From positions 78,408-142,407 of the forward strand of contig CAZPMK010000002.1 of the NCBI GenBank assembly GCA_964587915.1: 64,000 bases of DNA, given 5' to 3'. Every line of letters begins with the position of its first letter. The first letter of the stretch is position 1. The notes under the pieces are model-generated. The model did no database searches and was not told where the DNA came from. It worked only from the letters and a program-made list of their open reading frames with translations. Source of the stretch: CAG-177 sp964587915 (GTDB lineage Bacteria > Bacillota > Clostridia > Oscillospirales > Acutalibacteraceae). The position numbers and the translations under genes were made by a program. Positions 9,591 to 17,786 of the stretch are shown piece after piece.

Positions 9591-10079
9591 TTAGATACGG
9601 CTCATTATTTCGGCATCCTTTTTGAGGACTGCCTGAGCATCCGAGGCACGCTTTGCATCGAGCTTCTCAACAAGAGACGGCTCTTCAAGCGAAAGGATTT
9701 GAGCGGCAAGCAATGCAGCATTCGCACCGCCGTTTATCGCTACCGTGGCAACGGGAATACCCGAGGGCATCTGTACCGTTGACAGGAGAGCGTCAAGTCC
9801 GTCGAGATTTGAAGATTTACAAGGGATACCGATAACGGGAAGAGTTGTATTCGCCGCTATTGCACCCGCAAGATGAGCCGCCATACCTGCCGCCGCAATC
9901 AGGACTCCGAAGCCGTTTTTGCGGGCGTTGAGTGCAAAATCCCGAGCCTCTGCCGGAGTGCGGTGAGCCGAATAGATATGCACCTCAAACGGAATGCCGA
10001 GAGACTTGAGGGTATCGGTTGCTTTTTGGATTACGGGCAGGTCACTGTCACTGCCCATAATGATTCCTGCTTTTTTCAT
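9591..10079 (-). CDS. purE: N5-carboxyaminoimidazole ribonucleotide mutase
   Basis: Catalyses the carboxylation/rearrangement giving CAIR (step 6). 162 residues, standard for PurE. Motifs GSDSDLPVIQKATDTL, the catalytic-site EVHIYSAHRTP, AAAGMAAHLAG and PVIGIPCKSS are all present. It is the first gene of the operon, with CGAGGTGACTGACAA in front of the ATG. The upstream ZTP riboswitch terminator ends about 17 bases before the start. No purK accompanies it; whether it acts on N5-CAIR or directly on AIR and CO2 is not decided from the sequence. Confidence 0.96.
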   Translation of the reverse strand: MKKAGIIMGSDSDLPVIQKATDTLKSLGIPFEVHIYSAHRTPAEARDFALNARKNGFGVLIAAAGMAAHLAGAIAANTTLPVIGIPCKSSNLDGLDALLSTVQMPSGIPVATVAINGGANAALLAAQILSLEEPSLVEKLDAKRASDAQAVLKKDAEIMSRI

Positions 10080-10095
10080 TTGTCAGTCACCTCGT

Positions 10096-10143
10096 AATAA
10101 AAAATAAAAGGGCGCACTCGGACCATAAAGTTCAAGTGTGCCC
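10096..10143 (-). terminator. Riboswitch-controlled intrinsic terminator before purE
   Basis: On the minus strand GGGCACACTTG (10143-10133) pairs with CGAGTGCGCCC (10120-10110) with one mismatch, followed by a T-rich run. The left arm of this hairpin includes the TGGGCA end of the riboswitch aptamer, so aptamer folding and terminator folding compete. Confidence 0.9.
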
Positions 10144-10250
10144 AGACGGTCGGCTAATATATACGATGCTTTGCTCCTTCGTGGTGCTCCACTTTAAGTA
10201 AACGCCGAAAACTGAAACGGCGGTTATTCTATATCCGTCAGTTGCAAAGA
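10138..10250 (-). promoter_or_regulatory. ZTP (pfl) riboswitch aptamer
   Basis: Senses ZTP/ZMP (AICAR ribotide), which accumulates when 10-formyl-THF is short. On the minus strand the 5' half contains AACTGACGGATA (about 10244-10233) and the 3' half CCGACCGTCTGGGCA (10152-10138); GACGG pairs with CCGTC as the known pseudoknot. The second hairpin GTGGAGCACCAC followed by GAAGGAGC lies between. The overlap with the terminator implies that ligand binding turns on the operon that consumes the ligand. Confidence 0.9.
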
Positions 10251-10283
10251 AAGGTACTGAAAACGGTGTTTAAGTACATATAA

Positions 10284-10312
10284 ACTATACCATTTTAAAT
10301 ACCTACTGTCAA
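10284..10312 (-). promoter_or_regulatory. Sigma-A promoter of the purine operon
   Basis: Minus-strand TTGACA (10312-10307), 17-base spacer, TATAGT (10289-10284). The start of transcription would fall near 10277, about 27 bases before the aptamer. Confidence 0.88.
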
Positions 10313-10393
10313 GGCTTTTTCGCCTTAAAAATTGCAAAATCATATGCCGAAAATGCAATGCTCCGAGGCAGTGGAAAATATCAATAAAAATGT

Positions 10394-10422
10394 TTGATTT
10401 ATTCCGCCGTTTGTGATACAAT
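10394..10422 (+). promoter_or_regulatory. Sigma-A-type promoter for the ECF sigma gene
   Basis: TTGATT (10394-10399), 17-base spacer, TACAAT (10417-10422). It is divergent from the pur promoter. Between the two (10313-10393) I see no gene. The leader up to 10543 is about 115 bases and AT-rich, without an obvious fold. Confidence 0.7.
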
Positions 10423-10542
10423 ATTAACACAAGAAACGAAACGATGAGAATGTTTACAAATTGTTCACAATAAAAATATCACATTTTGCCGTCTTTCGGT
10501 GTTTTATTTTTAGAAGATGTCGTTCTTTGAAGGGAGCTTGCT

Positions 10543-11028
10543 ATGTGTGCGGTAACCGCTCATTATAATGATGAGTTTCGACATATTGAATATGCTGTTG
10601 AAAAATACAGTAAAATGCTGTTCAGAATCTGCTACGGTATCCTTTGCAACAAGGAGGATGCCGAGGATGCTTTGCAGGAGACCTTTTTGCGTTATATGCT
10701 TAAAGCTCCGCTGTTTGAAAGCTCGGAGCATGAAAAGGCATGGCTCATCAAGGTTGCAACCAACATCAGCAAAAATATGTGCCGCTTCAACGCACGCCAC
10801 GCAAACGAAAACATTAACGAGCTTCGCAATATCGGAATAAGAGATGACGACAGAGAGATTTTCGAGCTGATAATGCATCTGCCGTCAAAGTACAAAATCG
10901 TCCTTGACCTCTACTATATTGAGGGCTACAAGGCAAACGAAATTGCCGATATAACAAACACCTCGCCCGTTACGGTGCGAAAACGCCTGCAATACGGACG
11001 CAAGCTGCTGAAAGCACAGCTTGATTGA
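10543..11028 (+). CDS. ECF-type RNA polymerase sigma factor
   Basis: A 161-residue sigma-70 family protein of the extracytoplasmic-function group. Region 2 covers about residues 15-85 (FRICYGILCNKEDAEDALQE is the core-binding/-10 helix), and region 4 about 105-160 (LPSKYKIVLDLYYIEGYKANEIA followed by the HTH TSPVTVRKRLQYGRKLL). It directs RNA polymerase to a small regulon, usually under an anti-sigma factor. The next gene starts 34 bases downstream and could be that partner, but is very short. GAAGGGAGCTTGCT precedes the ATG. Confidence 0.9.
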   Translation: MCAVTAHYNDEFRHIEYAVEKYSKMLFRICYGILCNKEDAEDALQETFLRYMLKAPLFESSEHEKAWLIKVATNISKNMCRFNARHANENINELRNIGIRDDDREIFELIMHLPSKYKIVLDLYYIEGYKANEIADITNTSPVTVRKRLQYGRKLLKAQLD

Positions 11029-11062
11029 TAAAACGCAAGATATTTTGAAGGGAGCGATTTGC

Positions 11063-11242
11063 ATGATGCCCAATAACAAATTAAAAGAATATGTGAGAGT
11101 TATGAATTGCATAGATGTTGATGAAGCGGTTAAACAGCAAATCATTAAGAACTGTGCCCGTCACGGAACGCTTGCGAAAATCAAGACAGGCAGGTTGAAG
11201 CTGGTTCCGGTTAATAAAGACGAAACCCCCGATAACATATAA
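11063..11242 (+). CDS. Short protein after the ECF sigma gene (possible remnant or minimal anti-sigma partner)
   Basis: A 59-residue soluble, basic protein beginning MMPNNKLKEYVRVMNCIDVD. A good ribosome binding site (AAGGGAG, 8 bases) supports the ATG at 11063 rather than an in-frame start at 11021 inside the sigma gene. In this position clostridial ECF genes normally carry a longer anti-sigma factor with a transmembrane segment. This one has no membrane segment and stops just before a terminator. I do not recognise a domain. It may be only the cytoplasmic sigma-binding part, or the stump of a deleted gene. Confidence 0.6.
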   Translation: MMPNNKLKEYVRVMNCIDVDEAVKQQIIKNCARHGTLAKIKTGRLKLVPVNKDETPDNI

Positions 11243-11263
11243 AACATAATATATAACTGCTTT

Positions 11264-11296
11264 GCGGCGGAGCTTTAGGGCTTCGCCGTTTTTTAT
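11264..11296 (+). terminator. Intrinsic terminator after the sigma operon
   Basis: CGGCG (11265-11269) pairs with CGCCG (11284-11288), with an inner AGC/GCT, followed by six T. It closes the sigma-partner unit. Confidence 0.85.
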
Positions 11297-11362
11297 ATGT
11301 GGGCTTTTGTTAAAAAAATCAGAGAATAATTTGTGCAAAATAAACAAACAAGGAGGATGAAT

Positions 11363-11947
11363 ATGAAAGAACCGCTTTTTTATCGTTTTGTACGCCGTCC
11401 GGTAACATTTATATTTAAGGCTATCTATAAGCCCTCGATAACCGGCAAACGCAACATTCCCGAAGAGGGCAGAATTATTATTGCAGGTAACCATACCAAT
11501 TTTCTCGATTGTCTGCTTGTTGCCTGTGCCACCAAAAGATGCGTTCATTATCTTGCAAAGGATGAGCTGATGAAAGGGCCGCAAAAGGTGATATTCAAGG
11601 GTCTCGGCATAATTCCCGTAAACAGGAGAACAAAGGACGCCGCCGCACTCGGCAAGGCAAAGGAATATCTTAACGATGACAAGCTGATAGGAATATTCCC
11701 TGAGGGGACGATAAACAGAACCGATGACATAATAATGCCGTTCAAATTCGGTGCAGTCAAAATGGCACATGACACGGGGACAAAAATAGTACCGTTCATA
11801 ATTACGGGCAAATACAAGCCCTTTGAAAGAAGCGTTAAAATTCGCTTTGAGGAGCCGATAACGGTTTCGGAAAATCTCGAAGAAACAAACAATAAACTCA
11901 TGGATATCGTTTCGGACGGTATCAGAAAGGCAGGGGACAAAAAATGA
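11363..11947 (+). CDS. 1-acyl-sn-glycerol-3-phosphate acyltransferase family protein (first of two)
   Basis: PlsC/LPLAT-type acyltransferase, presumably acylating lysophosphatidic acid at the membrane. About 194 residues. The catalytic NHxxxxD motif is NHTNFLD near residue 44-50, and the substrate motif FPEGT lies near residue 115. Start: AAGGAGG lies 6 bases before the ATG at 11363; an ATG six bases earlier abuts the Shine-Dalgarno and is unlikely. The stop overlaps the next gene by 4 bases (ATGA). Substrate specificity cannot be read from the sequence. Confidence 0.9.
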   Translation: MKEPLFYRFVRRPVTFIFKAIYKPSITGKRNIPEEGRIIIAGNHTNFLDCLLVACATKRCVHYLAKDELMKGPQKVIFKGLGIIPVNRRTKDAAALGKAKEYLNDDKLIGIFPEGTINRTDDIIMPFKFGAVKMAHDTGTKIVPFIITGKYKPFERSVKIRFEEPITVSENLEETNNKLMDIVSDGIRKAGDKK

Positions 11948-12564
11948 AGAAGCCCGAAGACAGAGAGCTTGGTTATAAGCTCCTTACACCGATAATGAGA
12001 CCGCTGTTCAGTCTTTATTACCACCCGACAATAATCGGAGCGGAGAAAATTCCCAAAGGCGTGCCCATCATAATAGCGGGAAATCACAAGCACGTATACG
12101 ATCAGTGCCTCACCATTATCGCAACAAAAAGAGTTATTCACTACATGGCGAAAAAGGAATATTTCGACGGCAAGCTGGCACCGCTCTTCAGAGTTGCGGG
12201 ATGTATTCCCGTAGACCGCTCAAGAAAGGATTTTTCAAGTGCGAAGTCTGCAATGAAGGTGCTGAAAAATGACGGTGCCATCGGAATTTTCCCCGAGGGA
12301 ACAAGAAACAAGACCGATAAATTCTTGCTTCCGTTCAAGAAAGGCACGGTTTCAATGGCTCAGAGAAGCGGTGCATATATCGTTCCGTTCGGACTTACGG
12401 GTGACTACAAATTCAGAAGTAAAAATCTTACCGTCAGATACGGTGAACCGTTCAAGACCGACGGTATGACGGCAGAGGAAGCCAATGCAAAGCTGTACGC
12501 CGAGGTGGAACGCCTCATGCTTGAAAATCTCGGCGAATCGAACAAAGAGCAAAAGAGAGCTTAA
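11944..12564 (+). CDS. 1-acyl-sn-glycerol-3-phosphate acyltransferase family protein (second of two)
   Basis: A 206-residue paralogue of the gene before it, alike from the N-terminus onward (IIIAGNHKHVYDQC, then GIFPEGTRNKTDKF). The NHxxxxD and FPEGT motifs are both intact, so it should be active. The 4-base overlap with the upstream copy indicates coupled translation. The pair probably arose by tandem duplication and may acylate different lipids or the two glycerol positions. It is followed 14 bases later by the activase gene. Confidence 0.9.
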   Translation: MKKPEDRELGYKLLTPIMRPLFSLYYHPTIIGAEKIPKGVPIIIAGNHKHVYDQCLTIIATKRVIHYMAKKEYFDGKLAPLFRVAGCIPVDRSRKDFSSAKSAMKVLKNDGAIGIFPEGTRNKTDKFLLPFKKGTVSMAQRSGAYIVPFGLTGDYKFRSKNLTVRYGEPFKTDGMTAEEANAKLYAEVERLMLENLGESNKEQKRA

Positions 12565-12578
12565 ACGGAGGTGCGGGA

Positions 12579-15482
12579 ATGAGAATAGGTATGGATGTCG
12601 GCTCAACGACGCTGAAATGTGTTGCCGTTGACGACAATAATAAAATTGTTTACAAGGAATACGAAAGACACTATTCCAAAATTGCCGAGAAAAGTGCAAA
12701 GATGCTTTCCGAAATAGTTGAAAAGCATCCCGAATTTTCTAAAGCCTCGCTGACCGTTTCGGGCTCTGCCGGAATGGGCTTTGCGAATGTTCTCGGTTTG
12801 GATTTCATTCAAGAGGTTTACGCAACGAGAGTCAGCGTGTCACGCCTTTTGCCGGGTACGGATACCGTAATCGAGCTTGGCGGTGAGGATGCAAAAATAC
12901 TGTTCTTCACAAACGGCGTTGAAGTCAGAATGAACGGCTCATGTGCAGGCGGTACGGGAGCCTTTATCGACCAAATGGCATCCCTGCTCGGCGTTGACCC
13001 CACCGAAATGAACGAGCTTGCAAAGACGAGCGAGAAGATATATTCCATAGCTTCACGCTGCGGCGTTTTCGCAAAATCCGATATTCAGCCTCTGCTTAAT
13101 CAGGGTGCGAGAAAGGATGATATTGCGGCAAGTATTTTTACCGCCGTTGTCAACCAGACCGTTGCCGGTCTTTCTCAGGGCAGAAGAATCGAGGGTAACG
13201 TTGTTTATCTCGGCGGTCCTCTTTTCTTCCTTTCGGAGCTTCGCAAGGCATTTGATAAGGGACTCGGCACAAAGGGTGTTTGCCCCGAGGACGGACTTTA
13301 TTTTGTTGCTCTCGGTGCGGCTTTTTCGTCATCGGGCAAGGAGCTCGACATTAAAGAAATAACCGAAAAAATCAAAGGGGCAAAGGGAAGCGGAGAGTAT
13401 CTCGGCTCCGCACCGCTCTTTACAAGCGAAAAGGAGTATGACGAATTTTCACGCCGCCATGCAAAGGCTTCTGTTTCAACGGATGCACCCGTTAAAAGCG
13501 GAGACGGCGTTTGCATCGGAATAGATGCAGGCTCCACCACCGTAAAGGGCGTTGTTATTGATAAAAACGGTGAAATCGTCATGCAGAGATATATGCTCAA
13601 CAACGGCGATCCCGTTTCACTCATAAGACAGTTCCTTATTGACTTCTATAATGCTTATCCCGACGCCAAGGTGATATCAAGTGCCGTTACGGGCTACGGA
13701 GAGGATATAGTAAAGAACGCCTTTGCCGTTGATATCGGACTTGTTGAAACGGTGGCACACTTCACCGCAGCAAAGAAATTTAAGCCCGATGTTGATTTCA
13801 TAATTGATATCGGCGGACAGGATATCAAGTGCTTCAAGATAAGGAACAATGCGATTGATAACATATTCCTCAACGAAGCGTGTTCTTCGGGCTGCGGCTC
13901 TTTCCTCCAGACCTTTGCCGCCGCATGGGGCTATGATATTGCGGAGTTTTCAAAGCTCGGCTTGTTTGCCGACAGACCCGTTGACCTCGGTTCACGCTGT
14001 ACCGTATTCATGAATTCCTCCGTAAAGCAGGCTCAAAAGGACGGTGCGAGCATTCAGAACATATCCGCCGGTCTTTCGATAAGTGTTGTAAAGAATGCAC
14101 TTTATAAAGTAATAAGAGCTTCGAGTGCCGATGAGCTCGGAAAGAACATTGTCGTTCAGGGCGGAACCTTCCTCAACGATGCTGTTCTGCGTGCTTTTGA
14201 GCAGGAGATAGGCAGAGACGTTGTAAGACCCACCATCTCGGGACTTATGGGAGCTTACGGTGCGGCGTTGTACGCCATGGAGCGTGCTCCGAAAAACAGC
14301 ACTTTGATTTCTCTTGATGAGCTTGAACACTTTGAGCATAAGGTAAAAGCGGTCACCTGCGGCAAGTGCAGTAACAATTGCCGTTTGACATTTAACACTT
14401 TCAGCTCGGGCAGGAGCTTCATAGGCGGAAACCGTTGCAGTAAACCGCTTGTAAAGGCAAATTCAAACAGCGGCAAGAACCTCTTTGACTACAAACGAGA
14501 GCTGCTTGCAAAATATAAGCCCGTTGAGGGTAAGCGTGAAACGATAGGCTTGCCCATGGGTCTTAATATGTTTGAGCTTCTTCCGTTCTGGCACACCTTC
14601 TTTACACAGCTCGGCTTCGGCATCGCACTTTCAGATAAATCCTCAAGAGAGCTTTATGTTTCGGGTCAGCACACCATTCCGTCGGATACCGTATGCTATC
14701 CCGCAAAGCTGCTCCACGGTCATATCGAATCCCTCCTTGCTCAGGGAGTCAAAAATATTTTCTATCCCTGCATGAGCTATAATCTTGATGAGGATCTCGG
14801 CGACAATCATTATAATTGCCCCGTCGTTGCGTACTATCCCGAGGTTATCCGTTCAAATGTCGGGGAGCTTAAAAACATCAATTTCATGAGCGATTATGTC
14901 GGACTTCACCGCAGAAAAGACTTTGAAAAGAAGATATGCGGCATTCTCGAAGCAAAGTTCAGCGGCATAGATAAAAAAGCCGTAAAAGCCGCTTCAGACA
15001 AGGCTTATGAGGAATATTACGCATTCATGAACAGCATACATACCAAGGGTATGGAGTATCTCAAGGATGCCAAGGCGAACGACAGACCCGTTATAGTCCT
15101 TTGCGGCAGACCGTATCATCTTGATGAAGAAATAAACCACGGCATAGACAAGCTCATATGCGAATGCGGTGCAACGGTCATAACCGAGGACAGCGTCAGT
15201 CCGCTTGTGGATAAATTCCCGACGACCGTTCTTAATCAGTGGACGTATCATTCAAGACTGTATGCGGCGGCAAAATATGTTGCCGACCAAAACGACAAGG
15301 ATTTGAACATCGTTCAGCTTGTTTCATTCGGCTGCGGCGTTGATGCCATAACAACGGACGAAATGAGAACGATTCTCGAAAGAGAAGGCAAGATATATAC
15401 GCAGATAAAAATTGATGAAATTTCAAACCCCGGTGCGGTTAAAATCAGGCTCAGAAGCCTCTTTGCCGCAACCGGCAGATAA
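12579..15482 (+). CDS. Double-domain 2-hydroxyacyl-CoA dehydratase activase (BcrA/BadF ATPase) with DUF2229
   Basis: A 967-residue protein with two ASKHA-type activase domains. The first is at about 1-250 (MDVGSTTLKCVAVDD; Cys122 in NGSCAGGTGAF and Cys161 in SRCGVF, the usual 4Fe-4S bridging cysteines). The second is at about 310-560 (IDAGSTTVKGVVID, NEACSSGCGSF, SRCTVFMNSS). A DUF2229/HgdB-like region follows from about 600 (CGKCSNNCRLTFN, SDTVCYPAKLLHGH). Known activases use ATP to inject a low-potential electron into a dehydratase, but the substrate of this long form is unknown to me. In other clostridia I recall this protein fused to what is here the next gene. GGAGGTGCGGGA precedes the ATG. 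Confidence 0.9.
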   Translation: MRIGMDVGSTTLKCVAVDDNNKIVYKEYERHYSKIAEKSAKMLSEIVEKHPEFSKASLTVSGSAGMGFANVLGLDFIQEVYATRVSVSRLLPGTDTVIELGGEDAKILFFTNGVEVRMNGSCAGGTGAFIDQMASLLGVDPTEMNELAKTSEKIYSIASRCGVFAKSDIQPLLNQGARKDDIAASIFTAVVNQTVAGLSQGRRIEGNVVYLGGPLFFLSELRKAFDKGLGTKGVCPEDGLYFVALGAAFSSSGKELDIKEITEKIKGAKGSGEYLGSAPLFTSEKEYDEFSRRHAKASVSTDAPVKSGDGVCIGIDAGSTTVKGVVIDKNGEIVMQRYMLNNGDPVSLIRQFLIDFYNAYPDAKVISSAVTGYGEDIVKNAFAVDIGLVETVAHFTAAKKFKPDVDFIIDIGGQDIKCFKIRNNAIDNIFLNEACSSGCGSFLQTFAAAWGYDIAEFSKLGLFADRPVDLGSRCTVFMNSSVKQAQKDGASIQNISAGLSISVVKNALYKVIRASSADELGKNIVVQGGTFLNDAVLRAFEQEIGRDVVRPTISGLMGAYGAALYAMERAPKNSTLISLDELEHFEHKVKAVTCGKCSNNCRLTFNTFSSGRSFIGGNRCSKPLVKANSNSGKNLFDYKRELLAKYKPVEGKRETIGLPMGLNMFELLPFWHTFFTQLGFGIALSDKSSRELYVSGQHTIPSDTVCYPAKLLHGHIESLLAQGVKNIFYPCMSYNLDEDLGDNHYNCPVVAYYPEVIRSNVGELKNINFMSDYVGLHRRKDFEKKICGILEAKFSGIDKKAVKAASDKAYEEYYAFMNSIHTKGMEYLKDAKANDRPVIVLCGRPYHLDEEINHGIDKLICECGATVITEDSVSPLVDKFPTTVLNQWTYHSRLYAAAKYVADQNDKDLNIVQLVSFGCGVDAITTDEMRTILEREGKIYTQIKIDEISNPGAVKIRLRSLFAATGR

Positions 15483-15494
15483 GGGGGAATAAGG

Positions 15495-16793
15495 ATGAAA
15501 AAGCAAGACGCAGACAGAGTGGAATTTACAAAGGACATGATGGATTATACCATCCTTGTCCCTAATATGCTGGAGATACATTTCAGCCTGCTCATCAACA
15601 TTTTCGGACAGTACGGCTACAAGACGGAGCTGCTTAAAAATGACGGAAGAACCGTTATCGACGAGGGATTGAAATACGTTCACAACGATACCTGTTATCC
15701 CGCATTGCTTGTAATCGGACAGCTTATAGATGCCCTCAATACAGGCAAATACGACCCGAACAAAACCGCTTTGATGATAACTCAGTCGGGCGGCGGTTGC
15801 CGTGCTTCAAATTACATACATCTGCTCAGAAAAGCCCTCAAAAAAGCCGGCTACCCGCAGGTGCCCGTAATTTCCTTGAACCTCTCGGGTCTTGAAAAGA
15901 ACAGCGGCTTCAAAATTCGCATTTCAATGGCTCTCAAAATGCTTTCGGCGGTTATATACGGCGACCTTATAATGCTGCTGAAGAATCAAGTTGAACCGTA
16001 CGAGAAGAATAAAGGCGATGCGGCAAGACTTACAAAGAAGTGGACGGACGATATCAGTGCCCAAATGCAGAAAGGAAAGGCTATTTCTCTTTCCGAGATA
16101 AGACGCATACTTCCCGAAATCACAAAGAGCTTTGCGGAAATTCCCGTGGAGAAAACCGAAAAGACCAAGGTGGGAGTTGTCGGCGAAATTTATGTTAAAT
16201 ATTCTCCGCTTGCGAACAATCATCTTGAGGAATTTCTCTTCGGTCAGGACTGCGAGGTAATGGTGCCCGGTCTTTTGGGCTTCCTCCTTTTCAAGGTGGA
16301 TAACAGACTTGAGGACATCAAGCTCTACGGCGGTAATCCGTTCAAGAAAATCGCAATGAAAATAGCCATGCGATATCTTACGAATGTTGAGAAAACTCTC
16401 AATGATGCGGCGGCGATGTACGGCAATTTTACCGTTCCCACACCGTATGCTCATATCAAAGAGACCTGCACTAAAATAATCGGCCCCGGCTGTAAAATGG
16501 GTGAGGGCTGGCTGTTGACTGCCGAAATGATGGAGCTTATCGAAAACGGCTACGGCAACATTGTTTGTGCTCAACCGTTCGGCTGTTTGCCCAATCACAT
16601 AGTCGGCAAGGGCATGATAAGAAAGCTTAAGGAAATGTATCCGCAGTCGAACATCGTTCCCATAGACTATGACCCCGGTGCGACAAAGGTAAATCAGGAG
16701 AACAGAATCAGGCTCATGCTTGCCGTTGCAAAGGAAAATGCAGGCTGTGACGGATGCTGCTCCGAGGATTGCCATTGCTGCTCCGCCGAATAA
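15495..16793 (+). CDS. 2-hydroxyacyl-CoA dehydratase (HgdB-like) partner protein
   Basis: A 432-residue protein resembling the D/HgdB component family. Cysteine-containing motifs likely to hold an Fe-S cluster are HNDTCYPALLVIGQ near residue 60, TQSGGGCRASNY near 95, IIGPGCKMGEGW and CAQPFGCLPNHIVGKG. The C-terminus is a Cys-rich tail, CDGCCSEDCHCCSAE. It starts 12 bases after the double activase and must work with it. Together they form the two halves of a large clostridial single-chain protein. The reaction is unassigned; no CoA transferase or acyl-CoA dehydrogenase lies nearby. Confidence 0.85.
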   Translation: MKKQDADRVEFTKDMMDYTILVPNMLEIHFSLLINIFGQYGYKTELLKNDGRTVIDEGLKYVHNDTCYPALLVIGQLIDALNTGKYDPNKTALMITQSGGGCRASNYIHLLRKALKKAGYPQVPVISLNLSGLEKNSGFKIRISMALKMLSAVIYGDLIMLLKNQVEPYEKNKGDAARLTKKWTDDISAQMQKGKAISLSEIRRILPEITKSFAEIPVEKTEKTKVGVVGEIYVKYSPLANNHLEEFLFGQDCEVMVPGLLGFLLFKVDNRLEDIKLYGGNPFKKIAMKIAMRYLTNVEKTLNDAAAMYGNFTVPTPYAHIKETCTKIIGPGCKMGEGWLLTAEMMELIENGYGNIVCAQPFGCLPNHIVGKGMIRKLKEMYPQSNIVPIDYDPGATKVNQENRIRLMLAVAKENAGCDGCCSEDCHCCSAE

Positions 16794-16812
16794 ATTAAAT
16801 GAAATAAAAATC

Positions 16813-16859
16813 AAACGGTAGCTCGGTCGAAAATGACGGGGCTGCCGTTTCTTTGTTTT
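16813..16859 (+). terminator. Intrinsic terminator after the activase operon
   Basis: AAACGGTAGC (16813-16822) pairs with GCTGCCGTTT (16841-16850), followed by CTTTGTTTT. Confidence 0.85.
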
Positions 16860-16890
16860 GCGTATTATCTTTTTGCTGTTTGCGAATAAT

Positions 16891-16926
16891 AAAATGACCG
16901 TCGGCATAATCCCAAACGGTCATTTT
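16891..16926. terminator. Terminator hairpin of the epimerase/MATE unit
   Basis: AAAATGACCG (16891-16900) and CGGTCATTTT (16917-16926) form a perfect 10-bp stem. On the minus strand it lies just after the epimerase stop and runs into an AT-rich tract. Confidence 0.75.
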
Positions 16927-16930
16927 GAGC

Positions 16931-17776
16931 TTATTTGATTATTTCCGCACTCCAGCAGAAATCGAATTTTTCGCCCTTTTCAAGACGGCATATTCCTCTC
17001 TTTTCGGAGATATCGTTCTTAACCTCTCTGCCGTCGTTGACGCCGTACCAAGGCTCAATGCAGACATACGGTGCACCGGGCTTTGCCCAAATGCCGAGGT
17101 AGGGACATTCGCCGAACGTGAATGCCACTTCGTTTTCGCCCTTTATAGAGAGCTTGCGGGATTTTATGCCTGAGAGAATGAGTGCATCCGCCTTGAAAAT
17201 TTCCTCGGAAATAACGATTTCGCGGCTGTTTTCAAGCAGGGGGAATTTTTTATCCATGATGAGATTGTCGCTGTCAATTCGCTCCGTTGCAAGAGTTTCG
17301 GGCAGTTCAAATTCAATGATATCGCCGACTTTGCAGTTAAATCCGGGATGAGCACCGATTGAAAAATACATTTCGCCGTCGTTTTTGTTTATGACCGTCA
17401 TGGTATTTACGAGAGAATTTCCCGTAAGCTCAAAGGTAACAAGCAATTCAAATTCAAACGGATAGCTTTTAAGCGTGTTTTCGTCACTTGTAAGGCTGAA
17501 TACCGCCTTTGAGCCCGAGCATTCCTTGACGGTGAACGGGAGCTTGCGGGCAAGTCCGTGCTTCGGCATGGAATATTCGGTGCCGTTGTAACGGTAGCTG
17601 TCATTGATAAGCTGACCGATTATCGGGAAAAGCACGGGTGCCTGACCGTACCAAATCTCGGGCTTTCCGTACCAGATATATTCCTTTCCGTTGCTTTTTG
17701 AAACGAGCGAATGAAGCTGAGCACCCATATCGTCGATTTCACAGGTTAAAAATTCGTTTTCGATTTTGTAAAACAT
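16931..17776 (-). CDS. Aldose 1-epimerase family protein (LacX/GalM-like)
   Basis: A 281-residue galactose-mutarotase-fold protein. Family features are the EIDDMGAQLHSLVSKSNGKEYIW start, MPKHGLARKLPF (the conserved His-Gly-hydrophobic element), FSIGAHPGFNC (second His), and C-terminal CIEPWYGVNDG with the probable catalytic-site Glu. Such proteins interconvert sugar anomers in the cytoplasm, but the sugar is unknown. AGGAG lies 7 bases before the ATG. It follows the MATE gene by 10 bases and is probably cotranscribed with it. Confidence 0.9.
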   Translation of the reverse strand: MFYKIENEFLTCEIDDMGAQLHSLVSKSNGKEYIWYGKPEIWYGQAPVLFPIIGQLINDSYRYNGTEYSMPKHGLARKLPFTVKECSGSKAVFSLTSDENTLKSYPFEFELLVTFELTGNSLVNTMTVINKNDGEMYFSIGAHPGFNCKVGDIIEFELPETLATERIDSDNLIMDKKFPLLENSREIVISEEIFKADALILSGIKSRKLSIKGENEVAFTFGECPYLGIWAKPGAPYVCIEPWYGVNDGREVKNDISEKRGICRLEKGEKFDFCWSAEIIK

Positions 17777-17786
17777 AGCCGTTCTC

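Noticed and set aside
15924..16907. 327-codon minus-strand frame
   Set aside because: Antisense to the dehydratase partner gene and to its terminator; no recognisable motif.
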